Shown here in pieces: positions 1 to 5,079 of a stretch of 5,079 nt of DNA. This stretch comes from Planctomycetaceae bacterium. GTDB lineage: Bacteria > Planctomycetota > Planctomycetia > Pirellulales > Thermoguttaceae. The notes under the pieces were generated by a model. That model worked only from the letters and a program-made list of their open reading frames with translations, searched no databases and was not told the origin of the DNA. Position numbers and translations under genes: made by a program. Numbering within the stretch: the first letter of the stretch is position 1; each line of letters opens with the position of its first letter. Location: contig JAITDV010000427.1 of NCBI GenBank assembly GCA_031282385.1, forward strand, positions 1-5,079, written 5' to 3'.

Positions 1-205
1 CTTCAATAAATCTTGTCCCAAGAACTTTCGCCGCCTTCCAACGTTCAAATTTATCCGCCGACGTCGTCAACCGCTTAAAATTATCCGCATCAGAAAGCAA
101 AGAAAAATCCTCACCCTGATCTTCAGGACGGATAATCTCTTGCGCATCAATCGTACAAAATGACAACATCCATGTCACAACAAAACTAAAAAATATTTTT
201 TTCAT
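1..205 (-). CDS. Exported protein of unknown function, N-terminal fragment (runs off left edge)
   Basis: Reading leftwards from an ATG at 205-203, 68 codons stay open to the edge of the window, so the C-terminus is missing. The protein starts MKKIFFSFVVTWMLSFC, a positively charged n-region followed by a hydrophobic stretch, and then TIDA-QE, which fits signal peptidase I cleavage after residue 23 or so. The residue before the Cys is Phe, so a lipoprotein box is unlikely. The visible mature part is charged and looks helical (FKRLTTSADKFERWKAAKVLG); it resembles nothing I can name. There is no clear Shine-Dalgarno in the 13 bases between the start and the adjacent 106-bp repeat. It is the last of three minus-strand genes for exported proteins. 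The signal peptide supports a real gene; function is unknown. Confidence 0.65.
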   Translation of the reverse strand, partial: MKKIFFSFVVTWMLSFCTIDAQEIIRPEDQGEDFSLLSDADNFKRLTTSADKFERWKAAKVLGTRFIE

Positions 206-218
206 TGAATTTGTAATG

Positions 219-324
219 TTTTAAGCTGTTCACACATTAAGTTTCGTTCACTGCCGCCTGCTTACCTCTCGGTAAGCAGGCTTTTACGCTTTCGAATCAT
301 GCAATTTATAGTACAAACAGTATA
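219..324 (+). repeat. 106-bp dispersed repeat, copy 1 (MITE/REP-like)
   Basis: This is one of three copies of the same length in the window. Ends are TAAGCTGTTCACAC (222-235) and the complement of TATACTGTTTGTAC (311-324), an imperfect terminal inverted repeat starting with TA. The centre holds a perfect 11-bp inverted repeat, GCCTGCTTACC (256-266) and GGTAAGCAGGC (271-281), around a TCTC loop, followed by TTTT. It is about 89% identical to copy 2 and 82% to copy 3 by hand alignment, with no gaps. It fills most of the gap between two minus-strand genes and ends 13 bases upstream of the start codon at 205. It is too short to encode a transposase, so it would be non-autonomous if mobile. Confidence 0.85.
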
Positions 325-339
325 TTAAAGGTTAAAATT

Positions 340-1392
340 TTAATTATTATTTTTGTTTATTTTATTTTTACGAGTCCGTTTTACTAAAAATATAATAACC
401 AACACAAGTAAAATACTTACTATTAACAACACAATTCTACGGAAAAGAATTATTTGATGAATTACGTCAACTTTGCCGTTCACTTTTAATGAATTTATTG
501 CTTTCGTATTAATTGCATCTATTGCCGCTTTCGCCTCTGGTGTATCGAACATGTTTAAGCCCAAGTAACAAGTCAATAATCCGTTTTCCGATAAGGTAAG
601 TTGATGATAATTTAATAGCATCGTCTGCAACTCTTTTGGAGCTACGTAAAATCCCTGTAAAAAAAAACGACGGAGATTTTCATCACCTGGAAAATCCGGC
701 GGATTATTGAGAATTTTTCTAACCTGATTTAGTATTTCGCGTTTTGAGTCTAAAGGCGGCGGAATAATTGAAAATTCAAATTTACCTTTCATAGTTCCCT
801 CAAAAAAATTACCTGAAAGTCCCGCTTGGTTATACATATCTCCTGTACCAGGAGGTATCGAACATTCAAACGACAATACATAATTACCGATAAGTCCTAA
901 ACAACCTGTTCCTGCGTCTAATTGTCCTCGTTCAAGTATTTGCCATGGGAAAATACTATCAAAATATATTTTGTGAGATTTTTTTTCATTGGGTTCTAAA
1001 ATGACTACGGCTTCCTGGGAACTGGGACCGGCTGTTATAGTACGACGTGTTAAAGATCTAATGGTCTTATTACTCTCGCAACAAAATAAGGTGTAATTCT
1101 GAGGCCAAATTATTTGTCCCAAATAATAAGCTAGAGAAATATTACTCACATTTTTTATTGTTAGATTTAATACAATTTCTTCACCAACAATAAACTTGTA
1201 ATTTTTTTCATTTATCTGTTGCTCGGTGATATTTGGTTTTGTTACAGAAAAAGTTAGTATTAATTTTTCGGGCAAACCAGACACTTGTTCCACTTCTTCG
1301 GCTAAAACTAAATCTGAAAAAAACAGTATAGAATAAAACACTATACTAACTATATTTTTGATTATCTTGTATGTATTATTAGGACTAGTCAT
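340..1392 (-). CDS. Membrane-anchored exported protein of unknown function (350 aa)
   Basis: The start ATG (1392-1390) is fixed by a near-perfect Shine-Dalgarno just upstream. Residues 1-31 look like a signal peptide with a long n-region (MTSPNNTYKIIKN), a hydrophobic core to about residue 30 and cleavage near VLA-EE. Residues 45-210 are rich in beta-strand-like stretches; 'FIVGEEIVLNLTIKNVSN' (68-84) resembles an Ig-like or BsuPI-type beta-sandwich strand pattern, but this is only inference. Cysteines lie at 104, 105, 164, 177 and 275. Residues 212-300 look helical. A single hydrophobic segment at about 319-337 followed by a basic tail (KRTRKNKINKNNN) predicts a type I membrane protein with most of the chain outside the cytoplasm and a short cytoplasmic tail. 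I do not recognise the family. It is separated from the genes on both sides by copies of the 106-bp repeat. Confidence 0.8.
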   Translation of the reverse strand: MTSPNNTYKIIKNIVSIVFYSILFFSDLVLAEEVEQVSGLPEKLILTFSVTKPNITEQQINEKNYKFIVGEEIVLNLTIKNVSNISLAYYLGQIIWPQNYTLFCCESNKTIRSLTRRTITAGPSSQEAVVILEPNEKKSHKIYFDSIFPWQILERGQLDAGTGCLGLIGNYVLSFECSIPPGTGDMYNQAGLSGNFFEGTMKGKFEFSIIPPPLDSKREILNQVRKILNNPPDFPGDENLRRFFLQGFYVAPKELQTMLLNYHQLTLSENGLLTCYLGLNMFDTPEAKAAIDAINTKAINSLKVNGKVDVIHQIILFRRIVLLIVSILLVLVIIFLVKRTRKNKINKNNN

Positions 1393-1395
1393 AAT

Positions 1396-1405
1396 ATCAC
1401 CTCCT
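1396..1405 (-). promoter_or_regulatory. Strong Shine-Dalgarno for the 350-aa membrane protein
   Basis: On the minus strand this reads AGGAGGTGAT, three bases before the ATG at 1392. It matches the 3' end of 16S rRNA over ten bases and fixes the start. The other genes in the window lack a comparable site, so this one is probably translated more strongly. Confidence 0.85.
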
Positions 1406-1468
1406 AAAAAATAATTTATTCATTAAACGAGAAATGATTATGGAATATAAATAAACACCACAAACTCA

Positions 1469-1496
1469 ATTATATTTGTAATTGACTCAAGTGAAC
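1469..1496 (-). promoter_or_regulatory. Possible sigma-70-type promoter for the 350-aa membrane protein
   Basis: On the minus strand a perfect TATAAT (1474-1469) follows GTTCAC (1496-1491) with a 16-base spacer. The -35 match is weak and the region is AT-rich, so chance is a real alternative. It would give a leader of about 70 bases. The -35 lies just outside the edge of repeat copy 2 at 1500. Confidence 0.25.
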
Positions 1497-1499
1497 TTC

Positions 1500-1605
1500 T
1501 ATACTGTTTGTACTATAAATTGCATGATTCAAAAGCGTAAAAGCCTGCTTTCCGATAGGTAAGCAGGCGAAGGTGAAGGAAAATTCAAGTGCGAACAGTT
1601 TAAAA
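1500..1605 (-). repeat. 106-bp dispersed repeat, copy 2 (inverted relative to copies 1 and 3)
   Basis: The reverse complement of this stretch aligns without gaps to copy 1, differing at about 12 of 106 positions. The last 31 bases of the element, running from GAATCATGC to the AGTATA end, are identical to copy 1. The central hairpin is kept as an 8-bp stem (AAGCAGGC with GCCTGCTT) plus two inner pairs after an A-A mismatch. Terminal inverted repeats with TA ends are at 1500-1513 and 1589-1602. It lies about 107 bases upstream of the start at 1392 and in the opposite orientation to the other two copies, so insertion can occur either way round. An open frame that crosses it (1694-1470, minus) is probably not a gene. 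Confidence 0.85.
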
Positions 1606-1797
1606 CCTTCCTTTTCAAAACACACAATGTTAAAAAACAAGGTTTTTTTGAAAATTGTTTTGTCCGAAATCGGTTTTTTTAGAACCTCCCTCAATTAAAT
1701 CATATAATTATCATTGAATTTCATGTTAAAACAATAAAAGGTTGAAATATATTTCGAGTGAACGGTTGGTAATTAATTGAATATGTCAATCAAACAT
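1606..1797. other. Intergenic stretch with no identifiable gene
   Basis: This AT-rich remainder of the 405-base gap between the starts and ends of the two minus-strand genes holds only A/T-run inverted repeats, such as AAAAAAC-AAG-GTTTTTT at 1632-1648. That could act as a weak terminator for the gene ending at 1798, but it has no GC-rich stem. I see no RNA gene or further repeat copy. Confidence 0.5.
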
Positions 1798-2495
1798 TTA
1801 ATGCCATTGTTTGCCGGGGAATGCCCAATCACTTGTAGGCGAAACATTGGGGTCTGGATCAAGGGCAGTCTTTTCACATTCAATCTCATCATCAGTACCG
1901 CCTAAATAAAATAAACTAGGATTACTTGGTGGATAACCACTTGGGTAGGTTTGGGGCATGTCCCATCGTGTTCCAAAAGAATCCTCAAATGTATCAGGTA
2001 ACCTGTCGCCATCGGAGTCAATAAAAGCAGAACCTGCTGATTGGTTCAAATGAAATCGTTTCGCATGTTGTAATTCATGCCGTGCAGTTTCAATGACACA
2101 ATCGATACTTTCATAATTATCCCTCTTGAAAGACAACAAAATGTTTTTTGCAATAAATGTTCGTGCGGAACTGCTATAGATTGAGAGTTGCTTGTCGTCC
2201 AAGTATTTGCTTCATCGGCGCCGATAGTTGTGTTATTCATTCCCGTGATTCCGTTGAAATGCCATTCAGATGTAACAGGTTTTGCCTCGACATTCGGCGC
2301 CGGTACAGAATTTATTGAAGCAACAACACAAAAGGTGCTGCTCTCACTAACCGGTACAACTGCACCAAATGATTCGCCATACGTATCACTCGGATCAACA
2401 GTAAGTACAACAGATTCCGCATTAACAATTACTTGATTTGTAAGCGAAAACAATATCGTAACGAAAATTGTTAGCAATAAAATTTGCGGTTTCAT
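1798..2495 (-). pseudogene. Secreted HExxH metallopeptidase-like protein, interrupted by a frameshift
   Basis: Two overlapping minus-strand frames make one coherent protein of about 233 residues. The upstream frame starts at 2495 with a clear signal peptide (MKPQILLLTIFVTILFSLTNQVIVNA, cleavage near residue 26), then a beta-rich part, and stops at 2046. The downstream frame, open from after the stop at 2214-2212 to 1798, carries ETARHELQHAKRFH, which contains HELQH (2079-2065), a match to the HExxH zinc-binding and catalytic motif. It is followed by DSDGDRLPDTFE (2019-1984), an Asp-rich motif of the thrombospondin type 3 calcium-binding kind. The C-terminus is DWAFPGKQWH. Moving from the first frame to the second needs a -1 shift, or one lost base, between about 2211 and 2080. 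A run of six A on the coding strand (2149-2144) is the likeliest place. No start with a good ribosome site serves the second frame. A third zinc ligand was not identified, so protease activity is inferred. Could be a true pseudogene, a sequencing error or slippage. Confidence 0.7.
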
Positions 2496-2524
2496 AATTT
2501 TTGATCGTGAAAGATTTTGATTGT

Positions 2525-2630
2525 TTTTAAACTGTTCACACTTTAAGTTTCCTTTACCGCCGTATGTTTAGCTATCGGAAATCGGGCTTTTGCGCTCTTG
2601 AGTCATGCAATTTATTGTACGAACAGTATA
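2525..2630 (+). repeat. 106-bp dispersed repeat, copy 3 (diverged centre)
   Basis: This aligns without gaps to copy 1 with about 19 differences in 106. The ends are well kept: TAAACTGTTCACAC (2528-2541) and the complement of TATACTGTTCGTAC (2617-2630), with ACTGTTC and GAACAGT perfectly inverted. The central hairpin has decayed: GTATGTTTAGC (2562-2572) no longer pairs well with GGAAATCGGGC (2577-2587). It sits 29 bases upstream of the start at 2495 in the same orientation as copy 1 relative to the gene it precedes. Confidence 0.85.
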
Positions 2631-3302
2631 TCTTGGGCAAGTAGTCTCATAATTATCGTTACAATAATACGATTAATAACCTGCCGAAATTTGTTGAAAA
2701 AACACATTGGATTCAGAGATGGAATTGTCTATTCAATGCTAGACAGGGCGGCATTATTATCTATATTTCATTTATGTCAATTATAATTATTGAGTATGCC
2801 GAATATTTTTGTTGCAATAAAATAATTTGACATAAATCATTTGACTATAGTTTATTATAAAATTTATAAAATTCGGTTACAATAGATTCGTTGGGATTGG
2901 TTTTGAAAATGTTCGTTAATAAAGTCAAGCATTGACTGTTGAATGATTGACGTGGAAGTAATGATCATACGCTTTGGATTCTTTGCCAATATAAATGAAT
3001 AAAAACAAACTCACGAATAAATTTTATCCAATTATGACTATTTACAAAAGTCCAGTTCTATTGCAATAGGTACAACAAAAATATTTGCAACTATTCAATT
3101 ACAGGATTCATACAATCAGCAAATAACACAAACGTAACTATACAATAGTTACGAGTAGGTTTTGGAAAAGGTCTAATAAAAGGACGAGTCTTGTATTATT
3201 TGGGATTTGGGTTATTATTCCGACTTTCAATCAAAAGGTTATATTCCGATTTTGAAAAGTTATTTGCGTCTGGTTTTTTTTATTTTACTTAGTTTATAGG
3301 TT
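2631..3302. other. Divergent intergenic region without a convincing gene
   Basis: This 672-base stretch lies between the divergent secreted-protein gene and mnmE. No open frame in it has a plausible start, ribosome site or recognisable product, and I see no tRNA or known RNA. It holds an 11-bp inverted repeat, ATTTATGTCAA (2770-2780) and TTGACATAAAT (2827-2837). A possible rightward promoter, TTGACT (2841-2846) with TATAAA (2865-2870) at an 18-base spacer, would leave a leader of over 400 bases for mnmE. A perfect 12-bp palindrome, CTATTGCAATAG, lies at 3058-3069. An imperfect 14-bp direct repeat (ATTCCGACTTTCAA, ATTCCGATTTTGAA) lies at 3217-3230 and 3243-3256. Several of these could be chance in AT-rich DNA. 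Its length suggests eroded former sequence or an unseen leader or RNA. Confidence 0.5.
3133..3153. repeat. Short perfect hairpin, possible operator or leader structure upstream of mnmE
   Basis: CGTAACTA (3133-3140) and TAGTTACG (3146-3153) are perfectly complementary around TACAA. One further T-A pair inside would give a 9-bp stem with a three-base loop. It is not followed by a T-run, so it is not a normal terminator. It lies about 150 bases before the mnmE start. Role unknown. Confidence 0.4.
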
Positions 3303-4703
3303 ATGCAAATTGGATTTAATGATACGATAATTGCTCGTGCATCGGCTTATGGTTCTTCTGTCAGGTCAATTATTCGTTTAAGCGGCACTAATTCTTTGGC
3401 GGTGTTGCGTCAATTTTTTGAACCTTTTCCGTTATTTGAATTGCGACCGTATATTCTCGACGGTAACTTGATAATCTGGGACAAACAACGAAAAATTCCA
3501 ACAACGCTATATTATTGGTCAAAAGGACATGGATACACAGGTGAGGAATCTGTTGAAGTTCATACGATTGGTTCGCCGCCTGTATTTGAGGCGTTTATTG
3601 ATGCGGCTTGTAAAACGGGTCTTGTTCGGTTAGCAAATTCCGGCGAGTTTACGTTGCGTGCTTTTTTGAATGGTCGAATTGACCTAACTCAAGCAGAAGC
3701 AGTGTTAGGTGTAATTGATGCAAATTCAAAACGCTCTCTTGTATTTGCGCTACAACAATTAGCCGGCGGAGTAGCGGTACCGCTTGGGAAAATTCGGGAA
3801 TCGCTTTTTAATGTGTTGGTGCAATTGGAAGCAGGATTTGATTTTGCAGACGAAGATATTGAGTTTATTTCAAATCATGAAGTTCGGCAAATTATATCCA
3901 ATGCTATTGCGGAGATTGAGCTTTTACGAAATCGGATTGGTTTACGCGGAGTTTCGGGCGAGCGACCCAAAGTAGTACTTGCGGGTTTACCTAATGCGGG
4001 TAAGAGTTCGTTGTTTAATTGTTTGTTGAATAAAAATTTTGCTATCGTATCCGCTCAAGCCGGAACAACTCGTGATTATCTTGAAGCAGAAATCAATTTC
4101 GGCGGAATTGAATGTTTGTTAATTGACACCGCAGGAATTACGGACAATTTCAATCTTGTTGACAAACCGAATGATAATGATACGAACAAAATTATTGATG
4201 TTCTTGCTCAAAATTATTCGCGGAAGTTGATTGAGGTTGCGGATGTAATAATTTTTTGTGCGGATTCAGGAATGCCGGAATTGAATGATAATTTTATGAA
4301 CAATCCTAATTATAATTTTTCCGATTTGTTGGGCGGCGGGATTAGTGAGCGTTTAATAGTTGTGCGGACAAAATGCGATTTGTTGGATGAAGAATTGAGA
4401 GGTGATTTTGTTTTTGTATCGTCGTTGAGTGGTTATGGTGTTGATGATTTGATTGCGAGGGTTGCGGAGATGTTACAAGCCGACAAAGACAATGCGATTA
4501 TCGGTACGGCAAGCCGATGCCGTGAAGCAATTCATGTTGCCGGTGACGCGCTCAATCGTGCAATAAATTTGCAGATACAAGACGATTCGTTAATTGCCGC
4601 AGAGATTCGTACTGCGGTAAATTCGCTTGGTCTAATTGATGGAACTGTTCACACGGATGACATTCTTGACAGAATTTTTGAACGATTCTGTATCGGAAAA
4701 TAA
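3303..4703 (+). CDS. mnmE: tRNA-modification GTPase MnmE (TrmE)
   Basis: MnmE works with MnmG in the cytoplasm to install the (carboxymethyl)aminomethyl group at C5 of wobble U34 in certain tRNAs, using a methylene-tetrahydrofolate carbon and GTP hydrolysis. The 466-residue length is normal. Residues 1-120 form the folate-binding N-terminal domain (NDTIIARAS near the start, GYTGEESVEVH at 77-87). The helical domain includes GEFTLRAFLNGR (114-125) and DLTQAEAV (127-134). The G domain has G1 GLPNAGKSS (228-236, including the conserved Asn231 expected to help bind potassium), G2 GTTRD (254-258), G3 DTAG (275-278), G4 as TKCD (356-359) rather than NKxD, and G5 SSL (373-375). The C-terminus is FCIGK with the conserved Cys463. 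Asn/Asp-rich stretches at 281-305 and 322-345 lengthen the G domain loops. The start is supported by the family's usual N-terminus; the ribosome site is weak. It stands alone, without mnmG, rnpA or yidC beside it in this window. Confidence 0.97.
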   Translation: MQIGFNDTIIARASAYGSSVRSIIRLSGTNSLAVLRQFFEPFPLFELRPYILDGNLIIWDKQRKIPTTLYYWSKGHGYTGEESVEVHTIGSPPVFEAFIDAACKTGLVRLANSGEFTLRAFLNGRIDLTQAEAVLGVIDANSKRSLVFALQQLAGGVAVPLGKIRESLFNVLVQLEAGFDFADEDIEFISNHEVRQIISNAIAEIELLRNRIGLRGVSGERPKVVLAGLPNAGKSSLFNCLLNKNFAIVSAQAGTTRDYLEAEINFGGIECLLIDTAGITDNFNLVDKPNDNDTNKIIDVLAQNYSRKLIEVADVIIFCADSGMPELNDNFMNNPNYNFSDLLGGGISERLIVVRTKCDLLDEELRGDFVFVSSLSGYGVDDLIARVAEMLQADKDNAIIGTASRCREAIHVAGDALNRAINLQIQDDSLIAAEIRTAVNSLGLIDGTVHTDDILDRIFERFCIGK

Positions 4704-4743
4704 AAAAATGTTATATAACGGCATTGGGAACTTATAAAAACTC

Positions 4744-4819
4744 ATTTTGTCCACGAATTTTCACGAGTTTGCACGAATTAAATAATTTGTGCAAATACGT
4801 GCCAATACGTGGATAAAAT
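4744..4819. repeat. 76-bp near-palindrome made of 10-bp phased CACGA units, downstream of mnmE
   Basis: Arms 4744-4779 and 4784-4819 are 36 bases each with a four-base AAAT loop. By hand count 29 pairs are Watson-Crick, three are G-T and four are mismatched. Within the left arm three 10-bp units follow each other exactly (CCACGAATTT, TCACGAGTTT, GCACGAATTA at 4751-4780). The right arm carries GTG at the matching 10-bp spacing (4789, 4799, 4809). Similar CACGAATT/AATTCGTG repeats occur in many bacterial genomes, as I recall. It lies 40 bases after the mnmE stop and could end transcription from both sides, stabilise the mRNA 3' end, or be a mobile palindromic repeat. Confidence 0.75.
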
Positions 4820-5030
4820 ATATTTATTGTCTAAAATTATCTAGTTGTCCCTGAAAAAGTCATTTGGCGCTATAAATTCTGGGCTTATCTGGTTGCAATT
4901 TAAAGTTATAATTTGCAATATAGTTATTGTTTTATACGAGATTTTCCTTAAAACCTCGCAAATATTAGACCTTTTCTCTAACCTAAAAATACATCAACAC
5001 AACAAAAAACCTACAACGAAAAACCGCCTT
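4820..5030. other. Intergenic stretch with no identifiable gene
   Basis: This AT-rich sequence lies between two repeats. The only open frame (4845-5033, plus) would start on TTG, has no ribosome site, runs into the repeat at its 3' end and resembles no known protein. I see no RNA gene here. Confidence 0.5.
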
Positions 5031-5071
5031 TAACTCCTCCGAGACCACCCCTAACCCCTCCGAAGGAGGGG
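5031..5071. repeat. C-rich/G-rich hairpin repeat at the right edge
   Basis: CCCCTCC (5055-5061) and GGAGGGG (5065-5071) form a perfect 7-bp stem with a GAA loop. The preceding bases contain a diverged copy of the same unit: AACTCCTCCGAG (5032-5043) against AACCCCTCCGAA (5053-5064), a 21-base period. Its base composition is sharply unlike its AT-rich surroundings. From memory, motifs of the CCCCTCC-GGAGGGG kind are common dispersed intergenic repeats in several phyla. The window ends eight bases later, so its full extent is unknown. Confidence 0.6.
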
Positions 5072-5079
5072 AATAAGAA

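Noticed and set aside
1664..1680. CCG-AAAT-CGG plus seven T as a terminator
   Set aside because: The stem is only three pairs and the T-run is oriented for the plus strand, where no gene ends nearby.
1470..1694. Open frame of 74 codons on the minus strand
   Set aside because: It begins on TTG, its second half is simply a translation of repeat copy 2, and it has no ribosome site, signal or recognisable domain.
2141..2151. Programmed -1 frameshift at a canonical slippery heptamer
   Set aside because: The A-run is read as CAA AAA ACA in the incoming frame, which does not fit the X XXY YYZ pattern; slippage on the run remains possible but no stimulatory structure was identified.
2188..2436. Open frame of 82 codons on the plus strand
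   Set aside because: It lies antisense to the signal-peptide half of the secreted HExxH gene, which has much better coding features.
219..2630. The three 106-bp repeats as a CRISPR array
   Set aside because: The copies are separated by whole genes, one is inverted, and the lengths are far above normal repeat size.
2598..2786. Open frame of 62 codons on the plus strand
   Set aside because: Its first codons are the end of repeat copy 3, it has no ribosome site and no recognisable product.
4845..5033. Open frame of 62 codons on the plus strand after mnmE
   Set aside because: TTG start, no ribosome site, composition of AT-rich intergenic DNA, and an end inside a repeat.

Overview
The window is AT-rich and looks like accessory-type DNA from a bacterial chromosome. 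The one confidently named gene, mnmE (3303-4703, + strand), points to Planctomycetota. Its 'VEVHTIGSPP', 'GEFTLRAFLNGRIDLTQAEAVLGVIDA' (in part) and 'DDILDRIFERFCIGK' stretches read like the planctomycete version of the protein. This placement rests on remembered family resemblance, not on a search, and no rRNA or other marker is present to confirm it.

Layout. Positions 1-2495 hold three genes in a row on the minus strand, all encoding exported proteins. In transcription order they are: a frameshifted gene for a secreted HExxH (metallopeptidase-like) protein with an Asp-rich calcium-binding-type motif (2495-1798); a signal-peptide protein with a C-terminal membrane anchor and a near-perfect Shine-Dalgarno (1392-340); and the start of a small exported protein that runs off the left edge (205-1). 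None of the three can be named. The divergent gap 2496-3302 has no convincing gene. mnmE follows on the plus strand, and 4704-5079 is non-coding apart from repeats.

The most notable content is repetitive. A previously unlabelled element of exactly 106 bp occurs three times (219-324, 1500-1605 inverted, 2525-2630). The copies are about 82-89% identical by hand count, have imperfect terminal inverted repeats beginning with TA, and carry a central hairpin that is perfect in the first copy. One copy lies upstream of each of the three exported-protein genes, so the family looks like a MITE- or REP-type mobile repeat that may also supply 5' leader or promoter sequence. Downstream of mnmE is a 76-bp near-palindrome built from 10-bp phased CACGA units, and at the right edge lies a C-rich/G-rich hairpin repeat. 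No CRISPR array, tRNA, rRNA, transposase or recognisable defence system was found.

Functionally, mnmE is a housekeeping tRNA-modification GTPase unrelated to its neighbours. The three minus-strand genes share an export signal and interspersed repeats, but nothing in the sequence shows that they work together.
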